From the NCBI RefSeq assembly GCF_022601675.1, contig NZ_JAKVIL010000004.1:186001-250000 (forward strand): DNA of 64,000 bases, given 5' to 3'. Of the stretch, positions 39,528-50,328 are shown piece by piece. Origin of the DNA: Ancylobacter gelatini (GTDB lineage Bacteria; Pseudomonadota; Alphaproteobacteria; Rhizobiales; Xanthobacteraceae). The position numbers and the translations under genes were made by a program. Each line of letters begins with the position of its first letter. Positions within the stretch are counted from its first letter, which is position 1. Under the pieces are notes generated by a model. It made no database searches. It was given only the letters and a program-made list of their open reading frames with translations, and was not told the origin of the DNA.

Positions 39528-39794
39528 TCAATAAGGTTTGAACGGCATCGGGAACATGTCGAGCGTCAGCCGTCCGGTTTCAACCGACCAGTAGAACAGC
39601 CCGACGATCACCGCGGCGATCACCGAGGTCGCCAGAATCTTGCGCAGCAGGAGCGGGCGCTGGGGCGCGCCGGGCTCGGTGCCGTCCTCGATCACGCCGT
39701 CCTCGTGCTGGGAGCGCACGCCGAACGGCAGCACGGCGAAGATCACCGTCCACCAGACGATGAAATAGATCGCGATATAGGTGGTGATGCCCAT
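39528..39794 (-). CDS. DUF1467 family membrane protein
   Basis: An 88-residue protein of unknown function with two membrane helices (about 3-23, AIYFIVWWTVIFAVLPFGV, and about 53-73, ILATSVIAAVIVGLFYW). Between them is a polar loop with EDGTEPGAPQRPLL. DUF1467 proteins are almost confined to alphaproteobacteria and often sit next to mce and proS, as here. It begins 9 bp after mce ends. No function is proposed. Confidence 0.9.
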   Translation of the reverse strand: MGITTYIAIYFIVWWTVIFAVLPFGVRSQHEDGVIEDGTEPGAPQRPLLLRKILATSVIAAVIVGLFYWSVETGRLTLDMFPMPFKPY

Positions 39795-39803
39795 GTTCCG
39801 GCC

Positions 39804-40208
39804 TCAGGCCTGTTCCAGCTCGACGAGCGTGCCGAGCAGGTCCTTGGGATGCAGGAACAGCACCGGCTTGCCATGGGCGCCGATGCGCGGCTCGCCGGTG
39901 CCCAGCACCCGCGCGCCGGCCGCCTTCAGCCGGTCGCGCGCGGCGAGAATGTCCTCGACCTCGTAGCAGATGTGATGGATGCCGCCATCGGCGTTGCGTT
40001 CAAGGAACTTCGCGATGGGAGAGCCCTCCCCCAGCGCGCCCAGCAGCTCAACCTTGGTGTTGGGCAGCTCGATGAACACCGTGGTCACGCCGTGCTCGGG
40101 CTGGTCCACCGGCTCGGAGACCGCGGCACCGAGCGTGTCACGGTAGAGCGCGCAGGCGCTCGCAAGGTCCGGCACCGCGATGGCGACATGGTTGAGGCGA
40201 CCGATCAT
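39804..40208 (-). CDS. mce: Methylmalonyl-CoA epimerase
   Basis: Interconverts (R)- and (S)-methylmalonyl-CoA in propionyl-CoA breakdown. The 134-residue vicinal-oxygen-chelate protein has paired beta-alpha-beta modules. Metal ligands are His in LNHVAIAVPDL, His in GIHHICYEVED and Glu in GTLVELEQA. It lies between rnj and the DUF1467 gene; methylmalonyl-CoA mutase is not in the window. Confidence 0.95.
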   Translation of the reverse strand: MIGRLNHVAIAVPDLASACALYRDTLGAAVSEPVDQPEHGVTTVFIELPNTKVELLGALGEGSPIAKFLERNADGGIHHICYEVEDILAARDRLKAAGARVLGTGEPRIGAHGKPVLFLHPKDLLGTLVELEQA

Positions 40209-40235
40209 GGCAGGCTCCCTGGTTCGAGGCGCCCT

Positions 40236-41918
40236 TCATACCGTGATTACCAGCACATGGCAGAGCGGCTTCTTGCCCCACACGCCGTTCACCGAGCCAC
40301 GCACCGCGCGGCTGAGCGATTCCGCCACCAGATCGGGATCGCGGCGGCGCGGCTTGGGCAAATTGTCCAGGCAATCGAGCACCGCGTCCTCGATCACCTC
40401 GTCGATCGGGCGCCCGCCGAGGCCGAGCCTCGGCAGGCCCGACAGATCAATCATCGGATCGCCCACCACCTCGCCCTTGGCGGTCATGGCGACGGCGATC
40501 GACACCAGCCCGCCAAAGGACAGCCGCCGGCGCTCCGCCACGGCCGGATCGGCAGCGGCGGTGAGCACATGGCCGTCCTTGTACAGCTTGCCGACGCTGA
40601 TGCGCTCCGACACTTCCGCCCCGCGCGCGGGATCGCCGCCTGCAAGGCGCACCACATCGCCATCGACGATGCGGATCACTTCCTTGGCGCCCATGCGGCG
40701 GGCAAGCTCGGCATGCTCGGCCAGATGCAGCGGCTCGCCATGGACCGGCACGGCGACCTGCGGGCGCAGCCACTGGTACATCTGCTCCAGCTCACCGCGC
40801 CGGGGATGGCCGGAGACATGGACCAGCGCGTCGCGGTCGGTGATGACCTTCACCCCGTCCAGAACCAGCGCGTTGATGATGCGGTTCACCGCCCGCTCAT
40901 TGCCGGGAATGGTGCGCGAGGAGAAGATCACATGATCGCCGGCCGACAGCGCGATTTCCGGGTGGTCGTCGTCGGCGATCCGGGCCAGCGCCGCGCGCGG
41001 CTCGCCCTGGCTGCCGGTGAGGATCGCCACCACCTTGTCGCGGGGCAGGAAGCCATAGGCATCCACCGAGCGGAAGGCGGGCAGTCCGTTCAGCAGCCCC
41101 TGCTCGCGCGCCACCATCACGACGCGCTCCATGGCGCGGCCGACCAGCACCACCTCGCGACCCGCCTTGATCGCCGCCTCCGCCACCGAGCGGACACGCG
41201 CGACGTTGGACGCGAACGTCGTCACCGCCACCCGGTAGGGCGCCTTGGCGATCAACTCGCCCAGCACCGCCTGCACGTCGAGTTCGGACGGCGAAATGCC
41301 GTCGCGAATGGCATTGGTCGAATCGCAGATCACCGCGCGCACGCCTTCGTCGCCGAGCGCGGTAAAACGGGCCGGGTCGGTGACGTTGCCGACCACCGGG
41401 GTCGGGTCGATCTTCCAGTCGCCGGTGTGCACGAACAGGCCGAGCGGGGTGCGCAGCGCCAGCGCGTGGCTGTCGGGGATCGAATGCGCGACCGGCACGA
41501 ACTCGACCTCGAACGGGCCGATCTGCACCCGCCCGCCCGACGGCACGACATGGAACGGAATCCTGGGCGCTCCCGGCTCGTTCAACCGGCGCGCCTCGGC
41601 CAGCGCATGTGTGAACGGCGTGGTGTAGACCGGACAGTCGAGACGCGGCCACAGGTCGACCAGGGCGCCGACATGATCCTCATGGCCATGGGTGAGCACC
41701 AGGCCGACCAGACTGCCGCGCTCGCGCTCCAGAAAGGCGACGTCGGGCATCACGATGTCGATGCCCGGCAGGTCCGGTCCGGCGAAGGAAATGCCGAGAT
41801 CGACCGCGAGCCATTTGCGCCGGTTCTTCGGGCCGAAACCATACAGCCCCAGATTCATGCCTATCTCGCCCACGCCGCCCAGCGCGACGAAGACCAGTTC
41901 ATCCGGCATCTTGCTCAC
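40236..41918 (-). CDS. rnj: Ribonuclease J
   Basis: Metallo-beta-lactamase/beta-CASP RNase with endonuclease and 5' exonuclease activity, used by alphaproteobacteria for rRNA 5' maturation and mRNA decay. The 560 residues carry LTHGHEDHVGAL (His77, His79, Asp81, His82), HTGDWKID, VICDSTNA and VHVSGHPRRGELEQMY. Start is GTG at 41918, or ATG three codons later. It is 172 bp downstream of birA; that spacer holds a nested hairpin that may be a regulatory leader. Confidence 0.95.
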   Translation of the reverse strand: MSKMPDELVFVALGGVGEIGMNLGLYGFGPKNRRKWLAVDLGISFAGPDLPGIDIVMPDVAFLERERGSLVGLVLTHGHEDHVGALVDLWPRLDCPVYTTPFTHALAEARRLNEPGAPRIPFHVVPSGGRVQIGPFEVEFVPVAHSIPDSHALALRTPLGLFVHTGDWKIDPTPVVGNVTDPARFTALGDEGVRAVICDSTNAIRDGISPSELDVQAVLGELIAKAPYRVAVTTFASNVARVRSVAEAAIKAGREVVLVGRAMERVVMVAREQGLLNGLPAFRSVDAYGFLPRDKVVAILTGSQGEPRAALARIADDDHPEIALSAGDHVIFSSRTIPGNERAVNRIINALVLDGVKVITDRDALVHVSGHPRRGELEQMYQWLRPQVAVPVHGEPLHLAEHAELARRMGAKEVIRIVDGDVVRLAGGDPARGAEVSERISVGKLYKDGHVLTAAADPAVAERRRLSFGGLVSIAVAMTAKGEVVGDPMIDLSGLPRLGLGGRPIDEVIEDAVLDCLDNLPKPRRRDPDLVAESLSRAVRGSVNGVWGKKPLCHVLVITV

Positions 41919-41937
41919 TCAACAGCCTTTCACACCC

Positions 41938-41981
41938 GGTCCCGCTCCGCGGACGTCATCGTCCGAACGACAGGCGGGACC
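41938..41981 (-). other. Nested hairpin in the rnj leader
   Basis: GGTCCCGC (41938-41945) pairs with GCGGGACC (41974-41981), and an inner stem CGGAC/GTCCG (41950-41954 and 41961-41965) closes a GTCATC loop. It lies 20 bases upstream of the rnj start on the same transcript. No U-tract is seen. Confidence 0.55.
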
Positions 41982-42090
41982 CTCAACATTTCCTCGCGCG
42001 AGCATGATCGCCACCTGACGGCCGATCAACTCCCGCTCTCCCCTTTGCCGTGACGCCTTTTGCCATTGGATGCAATCCAAACGGTGGCGA

Positions 42091-42834
42091 TCAGCCGCCT
42101 GGCGCCGGAAAAACATCGCCGGCATTGATGATTTCACGCGCGCCGTCGCTCCGGCGCAGCAGCATGGCACCGGACGCATCGAGCGCCTCGAACACGCCGG
42201 ACGTCTCGCGCTCGCCCAGCCGTACCAGTACCGGGCGCCCGATTCCCGACGCGCGGCGCAGCCATGCGTCCCGTATCTCGGCAAACCCCGCGCCGCGCGC
42301 CCATTGCGCCAGCCGCTCCTGCATCGCCGCGTCGAGCGCCGCGAGCAGCGCGTCCGGTGATGTGGGAAAGCCTGCGCCGGCGAGGTTGACGGCCTTGTAG
42401 GGCGTATCGGGAGGGTTGTGCGCACAGTTGACGCCAAAGCCGATCACGGTGGCGCCGCGCCCATCCGGCAGCAGCGTGGCCTCCAGCAGGATGCCGGCAA
42501 GCTTGCCGCCGTCGATCAGCACGTCGTTCGGCCATTTCAGGCCGATGCGCAGCGGGTCGATCCCCGTCACCGCGCGCACGGCGTCGTGCAGCGCCAGCGC
42601 CGCCACGAAGCAGAGTTCGGGTTGACGGATCAGCGGCGCGGCGTCGACCAGCAGCAGCGTGGCGTAGAGATTGCCGGGCTCGGAACTCCACGGACGTCCG
42701 CGCCGGCCGCGCCCGGTGGTCTGGCGCTCGGCCACGAACCAGCAAGGCGCCGGACCGTTCGCACGGGCCAGCGCCTCGATATTGGTGGAACCGACGGCCT
42801 CGAAGCGGACGACGGGGCTCGGCGCCGCCGCCAT
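42091..42834 (-). CDS. birA: Biotin-[acetyl-CoA carboxylase] ligase
   Basis: Attaches biotin to the carboxyl carrier protein. At 247 residues it contains only the catalytic and C-terminal domains; there is no N-terminal helix-turn-helix, so it is not a biotin operon repressor. Key blocks are EAVGSTNIEALARA, the adenylate loop TTGRGRRGRPWSS, and LKWPNDVLIDGGKLAGILLE. It starts 2 bp after the nuoN stop, so it is the tail of the nuo transcript. Confidence 0.96.
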   Translation of the reverse strand: MAAAPSPVVRFEAVGSTNIEALARANGPAPCWFVAERQTTGRGRRGRPWSSEPGNLYATLLLVDAAPLIRQPELCFVAALALHDAVRAVTGIDPLRIGLKWPNDVLIDGGKLAGILLEATLLPDGRGATVIGFGVNCAHNPPDTPYKAVNLAGAGFPTSPDALLAALDAAMQERLAQWARGAGFAEIRDAWLRRASGIGRPVLVRLGERETSGVFEALDASGAMLLRRSDGAREIINAGDVFPAPGG

Positions 42835-42836
42835 CC

Positions 42837-44267
42837 TCAGAACAGGGCTTTCGCCGCGACGCCGGCCGCCGCCAGCAGGGGCGCGGGATAGGCGAAGAGC
42901 AGCACGGTGAACAGGCCCGAAACCGCCAGCACCGCGCGCAGTTCACCGGGCATCGGTTCGAAGGCGCCGGCCGGCTCGTCGAAATACATCACCTTGACGA
43001 TGCGCAGGTAGTAATAGGCGCCCACCACGCTCGCCAGAACGCCGACCACGGCCAGCGTGTACAGCCCGGCCTCGATCGCGGCGAGGAACACGTAGTACTT
43101 GGCGAGGAAGCCCGCGAGCGGCGGGATGCCGGCCAGCGAGAACATGAGCGCCGCCAGCATGAACGCCATCACCGGGTTGGTGCGCGCGAGGCCGGCGAGG
43201 TCCTCGTAGTTCTCGACCATGCCTTCCTTGCGGCGCATGGAGAGGATCACCGCGAAGGTGCCGAGCGTCATGGCGACATAGACCGCCATATAGACCAGCA
43301 CGCCGCGCACGCCCTGCTCGGTGCCGGCGGCGAGGCCGACCAGCGCATAGCCCATATGGCCGATCGAGGAATACGCCATGAGTCGCTTCAGATTGCGCTG
43401 GCCGATGGCGGCGAAGGCGCCGAGCACCATGGAGGCCAGCGAGACGAAGACGACGATCTGCTGCCACTGATGGGTGACGTTCGGCAGCGCCTCGATGGCG
43501 AAGCGTACGAACACCGCCATGGCCGCCACCTTGGGCGCCGCACCGAAGAAGGCGGTGACCGGGGTCGGGGAGCCTTCATAAACATCCGGCGTCCACATGT
43601 GGAACGGCACGGCCGAGACCTTGAAGCACATGCCGGCAAACATGAACACGATGCCGAAGATCAGGCCGAGCGAGGGCTCGCGCGCGGCATTGGCGATCTG
43701 GGCGAAATTGATCGAGCCGGTGAAACCGTAGATCAGCGACGCCCCGTAGAGCAGCATGCCCGAGGACAGCGCGCCGAGGACGAAATACTTCAGGCCCGCT
43801 TCCGTCGAGCGCACGGAATCGCGGTTATTGGCGGCGATCACATAGAGCGCGAGGCTCATGAGTTCGAGGCCCATATAGAGCGCCAGCAGGTCGCCCGCCG
43901 AGATCAGCACCATCATGCCCAGCGTCGAGAGCAGGATGAGGATCGCGAACTCGAAACGGCTCTGCTTCTCCGCCTTCAGCCAGTCCACCGACATGGCCAG
44001 CGCCCCGCCGGCACCGAGCAGCGCCAGAATCTTCATGAAGCGGCCGAACTCGTCGACCTGGAAGCTGCCATTGAACAGCACCACCTTTTCGGCGGGGCTG
44101 AGGAACACCAGCACCAGCGCCGCGAACAGCGCCGCCAGCGCGAGGCCGTTGACGGTGTCCACCGACTTCGGCCCGACGATGGCGCCGAACAGCACGAGGA
44201 AGATCGCCGCCGCTGCGAGCAGCAGTTCCGGCAGCGCGGGGCCGAGCGCGGCAAAAGTGAGGGTCAT
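42837..44267 (-). CDS. nuoN: NADH-quinone oxidoreductase subunit N
   Basis: Antiporter-like proton-pumping subunit of complex I membrane arm. 476 residues with about 14 helices, including the conserved [19 protein letters not shown] and [20 protein letters not shown] blocks with their pumping Lys and His. The ATG at 44267 gives [18 protein letters not shown]; upstream in-frame sequence overlaps nuoM's tail and is not conserved. It is the last nuo gene, followed at once by birA. Confidence 0.97.
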   Translation of the reverse strand: MTLTFAALGPALPELLLAAAAIFLVLFGAIVGPKSVDTVNGLALAALFAALVLVFLSPAEKVVLFNGSFQVDEFGRFMKILALLGAGGALAMSVDWLKAEKQSRFEFAILILLSTLGMMVLISAGDLLALYMGLELMSLALYVIAANNRDSVRSTEAGLKYFVLGALSSGMLLYGASLIYGFTGSINFAQIANAAREPSLGLIFGIVFMFAGMCFKVSAVPFHMWTPDVYEGSPTPVTAFFGAAPKVAAMAVFVRFAIEALPNVTHQWQQIVVFVSLASMVLGAFAAIGQRNLKRLMAYSSIGHMGYALVGLAAGTEQGVRGVLVYMAVYVAMTLGTFAVILSMRRKEGMVENYEDLAGLARTNPVMAFMLAALMFSLAGIPPLAGFLAKYYVFLAAIEAGLYTLAVVGVLASVVGAYYYLRIVKVMYFDEPAGAFEPMPGELRAVLAVSGLFTVLLFAYPAPLLAAAGVAAKALF

Positions 44268-44313
44268 CGGGCGGGCTCCGCGAAATGCGTGTGTCGGCGG
44301 GTCAGATAAACGA

Positions 44314-45828
44314 TCAAGGCAGCACCAGGCTGGCAGCCTTGATGGCGCCGGCGGCCACATCGGCGCGGGCCACGATCGCCTGCACGGCGACGTTGCACGC
44401 ATCGAGGATCGGCTGCGGCCACACGCCGAACAGGATGGTGAAGAACAGCAGCGGGACGAACGAGACCATCTCGCGGCGGTTCACGTCGAGAATGCCCTTG
44501 AGGCTGTCCTTTTCCAGCGCGCCGAACACGACGCGGCGGTACAGCCACAGCGCGTAGGCAGCCGACAGGATGACGCCGCTGGTAGCGAAGAACGCCACCC
44601 AGCTGTTGCGGCCGAACACCGCGATCAGCGTCAGGAACTCGCCGATGAAACCCGACGTACCCGGCAGGCCGACATTGGCCATGGTGAAGATCATGAACAC
44701 CGTGGCGTAGATCGGCATGCGCTGGACGAGGCCGCCATAGGCCGCGATCTCTCGCGTGTGCATCCGGTCATAGACCACGCCCACGCACAGGAACAGCGCG
44801 CCCGAGACGAAGCCGTGGCTGACCATCTGGAACACCGCACCCTGGATGCCTTCCTGGGTCAGGGTGAAGATGCCCATCGTGACGTAGCCCATATGGGCGA
44901 CCGACGAATAGGCGATCAGCTTCTTCATGTCCTCCTGCACCAGCGCCACCAGCGAGGTGTAGACGATCGCGATGATCGAGAGCGTGAAGACGAAGGGCGC
45001 GAAATAGGCGGAGGCTTCCGGGAACATCGGCAGGCTGAAGCGCAGCAGGCCGTAGCCGCCCATCTTCAGCATGATGCCCGCCAGGATCACCGAACCGGCG
45101 GTCGGCGCCTCGACATGGGCGTCCGGCAGCCAGGTGTGCACCGGCCACATCGGCATCTTCACCGCGAAGGAGGCGAAGAACGCTATCCATAGCCAGTACT
45201 GCATGCCCGACGGGAAGCCGTGCTTGAGCAGCACCTCGATATCGGTCGTGCCCGCCTGCCAGTACATCGCCATGATGGCGAGCATCATCAGCACCGAGCC
45301 GGCGAGCGTGTAGAGGAAGAACTTGAAGGTGGCGTAGATGCGCCGCTTGCCGCCCCAGATGCCGATGATCAGGAACATCGGGATCAGGCCGCCTTCGAAG
45401 AAGATGTAGAACAGCAGCAGATCCAGCGACGAAAACGTGCCGAGCATCAGTGTCTCAAGCACCAGGAAGCAGATCATGTACTCCTTGACGCGGACATGGA
45501 TCGCTTCCCAGCTCGCCAGGATGCACATCGGCATCAGCAGCGTGGTGAGCAGCACGAAGGGCAGCGAAATGCCGTCCACGCCCATGCGATAGGCAGCGAA
45601 GTCGCCGAGCCACGGCGTGCGCTCGACGAACTGGAAGCCCGACGCCGAGGGCTCGAAGCCGACCAGCAGCAGCAGCGAGATCAGGAAGGTGACGAGCGTC
45701 GCCCAGAGCGCGACCCAGCGCGTGTTGCGCTGAGCCACCTCGTCATCGCCGCGGATCATCACGACGATCAGCAGCGCGCCGACCAGGGGCAGGAAGGTGA
45801 CGACGGAGAGAATGGGCCAGTCGTACAT
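44314..45828 (-). CDS. nuoM: NADH-quinone oxidoreductase subunit M
   Basis: Second antiporter-like subunit of complex I. 504 residues with about 14 helices. The conserved glutamate lies in [20 protein letters not shown] and the Lys/His pairs in [20 protein letters not shown] and [16 protein letters not shown]. The start ATG ([17 protein letters not shown]) lies one base after the nuoL stop, so the two are coupled. Confidence 0.97.
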   Translation of the reverse strand: MYDWPILSVVTFLPLVGALLIVVMIRGDDEVAQRNTRWVALWATLVTFLISLLLLVGFEPSASGFQFVERTPWLGDFAAYRMGVDGISLPFVLLTTLLMPMCILASWEAIHVRVKEYMICFLVLETLMLGTFSSLDLLLFYIFFEGGLIPMFLIIGIWGGKRRIYATFKFFLYTLAGSVLMMLAIMAMYWQAGTTDIEVLLKHGFPSGMQYWLWIAFFASFAVKMPMWPVHTWLPDAHVEAPTAGSVILAGIMLKMGGYGLLRFSLPMFPEASAYFAPFVFTLSIIAIVYTSLVALVQEDMKKLIAYSSVAHMGYVTMGIFTLTQEGIQGAVFQMVSHGFVSGALFLCVGVVYDRMHTREIAAYGGLVQRMPIYATVFMIFTMANVGLPGTSGFIGEFLTLIAVFGRNSWVAFFATSGVILSAAYALWLYRRVVFGALEKDSLKGILDVNRREMVSFVPLLFFTILFGVWPQPILDACNVAVQAIVARADVAAGAIKAASLVLP

Positions 45829-45829
45829 A

Positions 45830-47758
45830 TCAGTGCGAGCCCCCGAACATGAACCAGGTGATGAGGGCCGCAACGCCGACCAGCATCACGAACGCGTAGT
45901 GATAGAGATAGCCGGTCTGGATGCGCACCACGCGGTTGGTGGCGTCGATGACCCGGGCCGAGACCCCGTTCGGGCCGTAGCCGTCGATCACGCGGATGTC
46001 GCCCTGCTTCCAGAGGAACTTGCCGAGCCACATGGTGGGCCGCACGAACAGGAAGTCGTAGATCTCGTCGAAATACCACTTGTTCAGCAGGAAGCGGTAC
46101 AGCACGTCGTTCTGCTTGGCGAGCGCCTTCGGCACCGCCGGATTGACGATGTACATCCAGTAGGCGGTCAGGAAACCCAGAGCCATCATCACCGTCGGGG
46201 CCCACTTCGCCCAGCCGGGAATGTGGTGCATCTCCTCAAGGATCTTGTTCTCCGGACCCATGAAGATCGACTCGCGGAAGAAGTGATCCACGTCGTGCCC
46301 GACGAAATACGGGTAGAGGATCATGCCCGCGAACAGGGCGCCAAAGGAGAGCACGCCGAGCGGCACCAGCATGGTGAGCGGCGATTCATGCGCGTGCTCA
46401 TAATGATGATGGTCATGCGGCTTGCCGTGGAAGGTCATGAACATCTGGCGCCAGGTATAGAACGCCGTCAGCGCCGCCGCCGCCACCGTCATGATCCAGG
46501 CATAGGTCGCCACCGGCGAGGCGCTCACGAAGGCCGTCTCGATGATCGCGTCCTTGGAATAGTAGCCAGCCGTGAACGGGAAGCCCGTCAACGCCAGACC
46601 ACCGATCATCATGGTGCCGTAAGTGAAGGGAATCTTGCGCCACAGGCCGCCCATGTGCCGCATGTCCTGCTCGTGGTGCATGGCGGTGATGACCGAGCCG
46701 GCCGCAAGGAACAGCAGCGCCTTGAAGAAGCCGTGGGTCAGCAGGTGGAACACGCCGACCGAATAGGCGCCGGTGCCGAGCGCGGTGAACATGTAGCCGA
46801 GCTGCGAGCAGGTCGAATAGGCGATGACGCGCTTGATGTCGTTCTGCACGCAGCCGATCGTCGCCGCGAAGAAGGCGGTCGAGGCGCCGAAGAACATCAC
46901 CACGTTGAGCGCCGTCTCGGACAGCTCGAACAGCGGGGAGAGGCGCGCCACCATGAACACGCCGGCGGTGACCATGGTCGCGGCGTGAATGAGCGCCGAG
47001 ACCGGGGTCGGGCCTTCCATGGCGTCCGGGAGCCAGGTGTGCAGGCCGAGCTGGGCCGACTTGCCCATGGCGCCGACGAACAGCAGCAGGCAGATGATGG
47101 TCGGGGCGTGCCACTCATGACCCAGGAAGGAGAGCGACTTGTCCGCCAGTGACGGCGCAGCGGCGAAGACCTGCTCGAACGAGACCGAGCCGGTCATCAG
47201 ATAGACCGCGAAAATGCCGAGCGCGAAGCCGAAATCGCCGACGCGGTTGACAATGAACGCCTTCATCGCCGCGGCGCAGGCCGAGGGCTTCTCATACCAG
47301 AAGCCGATCAGCAGGTAGGAGGCGAGGCCCACGCCTTCCCAGCCGAAGAACAGCTGGACGAGATTGTCACTCGTGACCAGCGTCAGCATGGCGAAGGTGA
47401 ACAGCGACAGATAGGCGAAGAAGCGCGGACGGCTCGGGTCCTCGTGCATGTACCCCATGGAATAGAGGTGCACGAGGGTGGAGACGGTGGTGACGAGGAT
47501 GAGCATCACCGCGGTCAGCGTGTCGACGCGCAGCGCCCATTTCACGTCGAGCCCGCCGGACGCCATCCAGGTGAACAGCTCCACCGTGCCGCCGCCATGG
47601 CCGAACGCCACGTTGAAGAAGGTGATCCAGGCCAGCACGGCCGACACGCCGAGCAGGCTGGTGGTCACGAGCTCGGAAGCCCGCGCGCCGATCACCCGGC
47701 CGAAAAGGCCGGCAACCAGAAAGCCGATGAGGGGAAGGAAGACGATCGCCTGAAACAT
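45830..47758 (-). CDS. nuoL: NADH-quinone oxidoreductase subunit L
   Basis: Distal antiporter-like subunit with the long lateral helix that braces the membrane arm. 642 residues. Conserved segments are [59 protein letters not shown] and [21 protein letters not shown] His-rich patch ([14 protein letters not shown], about 450) lies in a loop before the C-terminal helices. It is coupled to nuoM and lies 13 bp after nuoK. Confidence 0.97.
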   Translation of the reverse strand: MFQAIVFLPLIGFLVAGLFGRVIGARASELVTTSLLGVSAVLAWITFFNVAFGHGGGTVELFTWMASGGLDVKWALRVDTLTAVMLILVTTVSTLVHLYSMGYMHEDPSRPRFFAYLSLFTFAMLTLVTSDNLVQLFFGWEGVGLASYLLIGFWYEKPSACAAAMKAFIVNRVGDFGFALGIFAVYLMTGSVSFEQVFAAAPSLADKSLSFLGHEWHAPTIICLLLFVGAMGKSAQLGLHTWLPDAMEGPTPVSALIHAATMVTAGVFMVARLSPLFELSETALNVVMFFGASTAFFAATIGCVQNDIKRVIAYSTCSQLGYMFTALGTGAYSVGVFHLLTHGFFKALLFLAAGSVITAMHHEQDMRHMGGLWRKIPFTYGTMMIGGLALTGFPFTAGYYSKDAIIETAFVSASPVATYAWIMTVAAAALTAFYTWRQMFMTFHGKPHDHHHYEHAHESPLTMLVPLGVLSFGALFAGMILYPYFVGHDVDHFFRESIFMGPENKILEEMHHIPGWAKWAPTVMMALGFLTAYWMYIVNPAVPKALAKQNDVLYRFLLNKWYFDEIYDFLFVRPTMWLGKFLWKQGDIRVIDGYGPNGVSARVIDATNRVVRIQTGYLYHYAFVMLVGVAALITWFMFGGSH

Positions 47759-47771
47759 GGAATGACGTCCC

Positions 47772-48077
47772 TCAGCCCTTCATCGTGTTGATGTCTTCGA
47801 CGGCGATCGACCCGCGATTGCGGTAGAACACCACGAGGATCGCGAGGCCGATGGCCGCCTCGGCGGCAGCCACCGTCAGCACGAACAGGGCGAAGATCTG
47901 CCCGGTGATGTTGCCGAGGAAGACCGAGAACGCCACGAAATTGATGTTCACGGCGAGCAGGATCAGTTCGACCGACATCAGGATGACGATCACGTTCTTC
48001 CGGTTCAGGAAGATGCCGAGCGTGCCAAGCGTGAACAGGATCGCCGCGACGGTGAGGTAGTGGGGAAGCCCGATCAT
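47772..48077 (-). CDS. nuoK: NADH-quinone oxidoreductase subunit K
   Basis: Small three-helix complex I subunit with membrane-buried glutamates: one in [19 protein letters not shown] and one in [20 protein letters not shown]. 101 residues from the ATG at 48077, which follows the nuoJ stop by two bases; a GTG two codons earlier overlaps nuoJ. Length and sequence are standard. Confidence 0.96.
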   Translation of the reverse strand: MIGLPHYLTVAAILFTLGTLGIFLNRKNVIVILMSVELILLAVNINFVAFSVFLGNITGQIFALFVLTVAAAEAAIGLAILVVFYRNRGSIAVEDINTMKG

Positions 48078-48079
48078 GG

Positions 48080-48685
48080 TCACAGCCCCTTGCCCGAAGG
48101 CACCTTGACGATGTCGATCGCCGCGGCCTTGTTGCGCGCGTTCTGCGCCGGGATGCTCTGGCGCTTCACGTTCTCGCGGTGGCGCAGCGTCAGCACGATG
48201 GCGCCGATCATCGCGACCAGCAGCACCAGACCCGCCATCTGGAAGAACATCACATATTCGGTGTAGAGCACGCGGCCGATCTGGACGGTGTTCGACACGT
48301 CGGAGGTGGTGGTCAGCACCGCGCCGGTCACACCTTCGCCAAAGGTCCAGGAACCAAGCACCAGCACCAGCTCGGCGAGGAAGACGAGGCCCACCAGTAC
48401 GCCCACCGGCAGGTACTGCAGGAAGCCCTGCCGCAGTTCCACGAAGTCGACGTCGAGCATCATCACGACGAACAGGAACAGCACCGCGACCGCGCCGACA
48501 TAGACGACGATCAGGATCATCGCCAGGAACTCGGCACCGATGAGGATGAACAGGCCCGACGCGTTCACGAAGGTGAGGATGAGGAACAGCACCGAATGCA
48601 CGGGATTGCGCGAGGCGATGACCATGAAGGCCGACGCGACGGCGACACCCGCGAACAGGTAAAAGAACAGCGCGGCGAGGGTCAT
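48080..48685 (-). CDS. nuoJ: NADH-quinone oxidoreductase subunit J
   Basis: Five-helix membrane subunit next to the quinone site. 201 residues starting [19 protein letters not shown]. The conserved pi-bulge helix lies in [26 protein letters not shown]. The C-terminal 25 residues are polar. Long in-frame sequence upstream, crossing the 91 bp gap to nuoI, is not conserved. Confidence 0.96.
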   Translation of the reverse strand: MTLAALFFYLFAGVAVASAFMVIASRNPVHSVLFLILTFVNASGLFILIGAEFLAMILIVVYVGAVAVLFLFVVMMLDVDFVELRQGFLQYLPVGVLVGLVFLAELVLVLGSWTFGEGVTGAVLTTTSDVSNTVQIGRVLYTEYVMFFQMAGLVLLVAMIGAIVLTLRHRENVKRQSIPAQNARNKAAAIDIVKVPSGKGL

Positions 48686-48776
48686 GCCCGGTTCTCCCCG
48701 ATGTGTCCCGCGCCTTCGCCGGGTGCCTTTGCGGCTTTCCTCGTCACGTCGTTCACCTTGAAATTCTCCCCGGCAC

Positions 48777-49265
48777 TCAGCGATAGGGCGCGTCGAGCGC
48801 CATGTTGCGCGCGATCTCGCGTTCCCAGCGGTCGCCATTCGCGAGCAGCTTGGCCTTGTCGTAATAGAGCTCCTCACGGGTTTCCGTGGCGAACTCGAAA
48901 TTCGGACCCTCGACGATGGCGTCCACCGGGCAGGCTTCCTGGCAGAAGCCGCAATAGATGCACTTCACCATGTCGATGTCGTAACGCGTGGTGCGGCGGG
49001 TGCCGTCGTTCCGGCGCGGGCCGGCTTCGATGGTGATCGCCTGCGCCGGACAGATCGCCTCGCACAGCTTGCACGCGATGCAGCGTTCCTCGCCGTTCGG
49101 GTAGCGGCGCAGCGCATGCTCGCCACGGAAGCGCGGGCTGACCGGCCCTTTCTCGAACGGGTAGTTCAGCGTCGCCTTCGGCTTGAAGAAGTAGCGCATC
49201 GCCAGGAAGAAGGCGGAGACGAACTCCGTCAGCAGCAGTGAGCGTGCAGCAAGGTCAAGTCTCAT
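48777..49265 (-). CDS. nuoI: NADH-quinone oxidoreductase subunit I (two 4Fe-4S clusters)
   Basis: Ferredoxin-like subunit carrying clusters N6a and N6b towards the quinone site. 162 residues. The eight ligands are Cys62, 65, 68, 72 ([12 protein letters not shown]) and Cys102, 105, 108, 112 ([12 protein letters not shown]). An N-terminal amphipathic helix precedes them. It lies 12 bp after nuoH. Confidence 0.97.
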   Translation of the reverse strand: MRLDLAARSLLLTEFVSAFFLAMRYFFKPKATLNYPFEKGPVSPRFRGEHALRRYPNGEERCIACKLCEAICPAQAITIEAGPRRNDGTRRTTRYDIDMVKCIYCGFCQEACPVDAIVEGPNFEFATETREELYYDKAKLLANGDRWEREIARNMALDAPYR

Positions 49266-49277
49266 GACATCCTCCGC

Positions 49278-50315
49278 TCAGCTTCCGGCGCCCGGCGCCA
49301 TGCCGGAAAAGTGCAGCACCGACGCCACCAGCACGACCATGAACAGCGAGATCGGCAGGAACACCTTCCAGCCCAGGCGCATCAGCTGGTCGTAGCGGTA
49401 GCGCGGGACCATGGCCTTCACCATGGCGAACATGAAGAACACCAGCAGGACCTTGATCAGGAACCAGATGATGCCCGGCACCCAGGTGAAGGGTGCGATC
49501 GGGAACGGCGGCAGCCAGCCGCCCATGAACAAGATGGCGGTCAGCGCGCACATGGTCATGATCGCCACGTATTCACCGAGCATGAACATCATGTACGGGG
49601 TGGAGCCGTATTCCACCATGAAGCCGGCGACCAGCTCGGATTCCGCCTCGCCCAGATCGAAGGGCGGCCGGTTGGTCTCGGCCAGCGCCGAGATGAAGAA
49701 GATCACGAACATCGGGAACAGCGGCAGCCAGTACCACTGGAACATGCCGTAGGGGCCGTTCTGCGCCTCGACGATGGCCGACAGGTTCAACGAACCCGCG
49801 CACATCAGCACGGTGACGATCACGAAGCCGATCGAGACCTCGTAGGACACCATCTGCGCCGCCGCGCGCAGCGCGGACAGGAACGGGTACTTCGAGTTGG
49901 ACGCCCAGCCGCCCATGATGATGCCGTAGATGCTCAGCGAAGAGATGGCGAAGATGTAGAGCACGCCGACATTGATGTCGGCGACCACCCAGCCATCGGC
50001 CAGCGGCACCACGGCCCAGGCGGAAAGCGCCAGCAGGCAGGTGATGAACGGCGCGAGCAGGAACACGCCCTTGTTCGAGCCGTCCGGGATCACCGGCTCC
50101 TTGAGCACGAACTTGATGAGGTCCGCGAAGGACTGGAACAGGCCGAACGGGCCGACCACATTCGGTCCGCGGCGAAGCTGCACAGCCGCCCAGATCTTGC
50201 GATCGGCGAGAAGCACATAGGCGACCACGATCAGCAGCCCGACCAGAAGCCCGAGGCTCTGGGCGAGGATGATCGCGACCTGGATGAGAGTGTCAAGCCA
50301 GCTGGTTTCGGTCAT
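49278..50315 (-). CDS. nuoH: NADH-quinone oxidoreductase subunit H
   Basis: Eight-helix subunit that forms the quinone cavity entrance at the junction of the two arms. 345 residues. Conserved blocks are [55 protein letters not shown] and the quinone-site loop [20 protein letters not shown]. It lies between nuoG and nuoI. Confidence 0.98.
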   Translation of the reverse strand: MTETSWLDTLIQVAIILAQSLGLLVGLLIVVAYVLLADRKIWAAVQLRRGPNVVGPFGLFQSFADLIKFVLKEPVIPDGSNKGVFLLAPFITCLLALSAWAVVPLADGWVVADINVGVLYIFAISSLSIYGIIMGGWASNSKYPFLSALRAAAQMVSYEVSIGFVIVTVLMCAGSLNLSAIVEAQNGPYGMFQWYWLPLFPMFVIFFISALAETNRPPFDLGEAESELVAGFMVEYGSTPYMMFMLGEYVAIMTMCALTAILFMGGWLPPFPIAPFTWVPGIIWFLIKVLLVFFMFAMVKAMVPRYRYDQLMRLGWKVFLPISLFMVVLVASVLHFSGMAPGAGS

Positions 50316-50328
50316 GCTCCCCCTCCCC

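Noticed and set aside
39404-39541. A 45-codon plus-strand gene behind GGGAGGA
   Set aside because: The Shine-Dalgarno is too close to the ATG, and the frame reads through a strong terminator and into the end of the DUF1467 gene.
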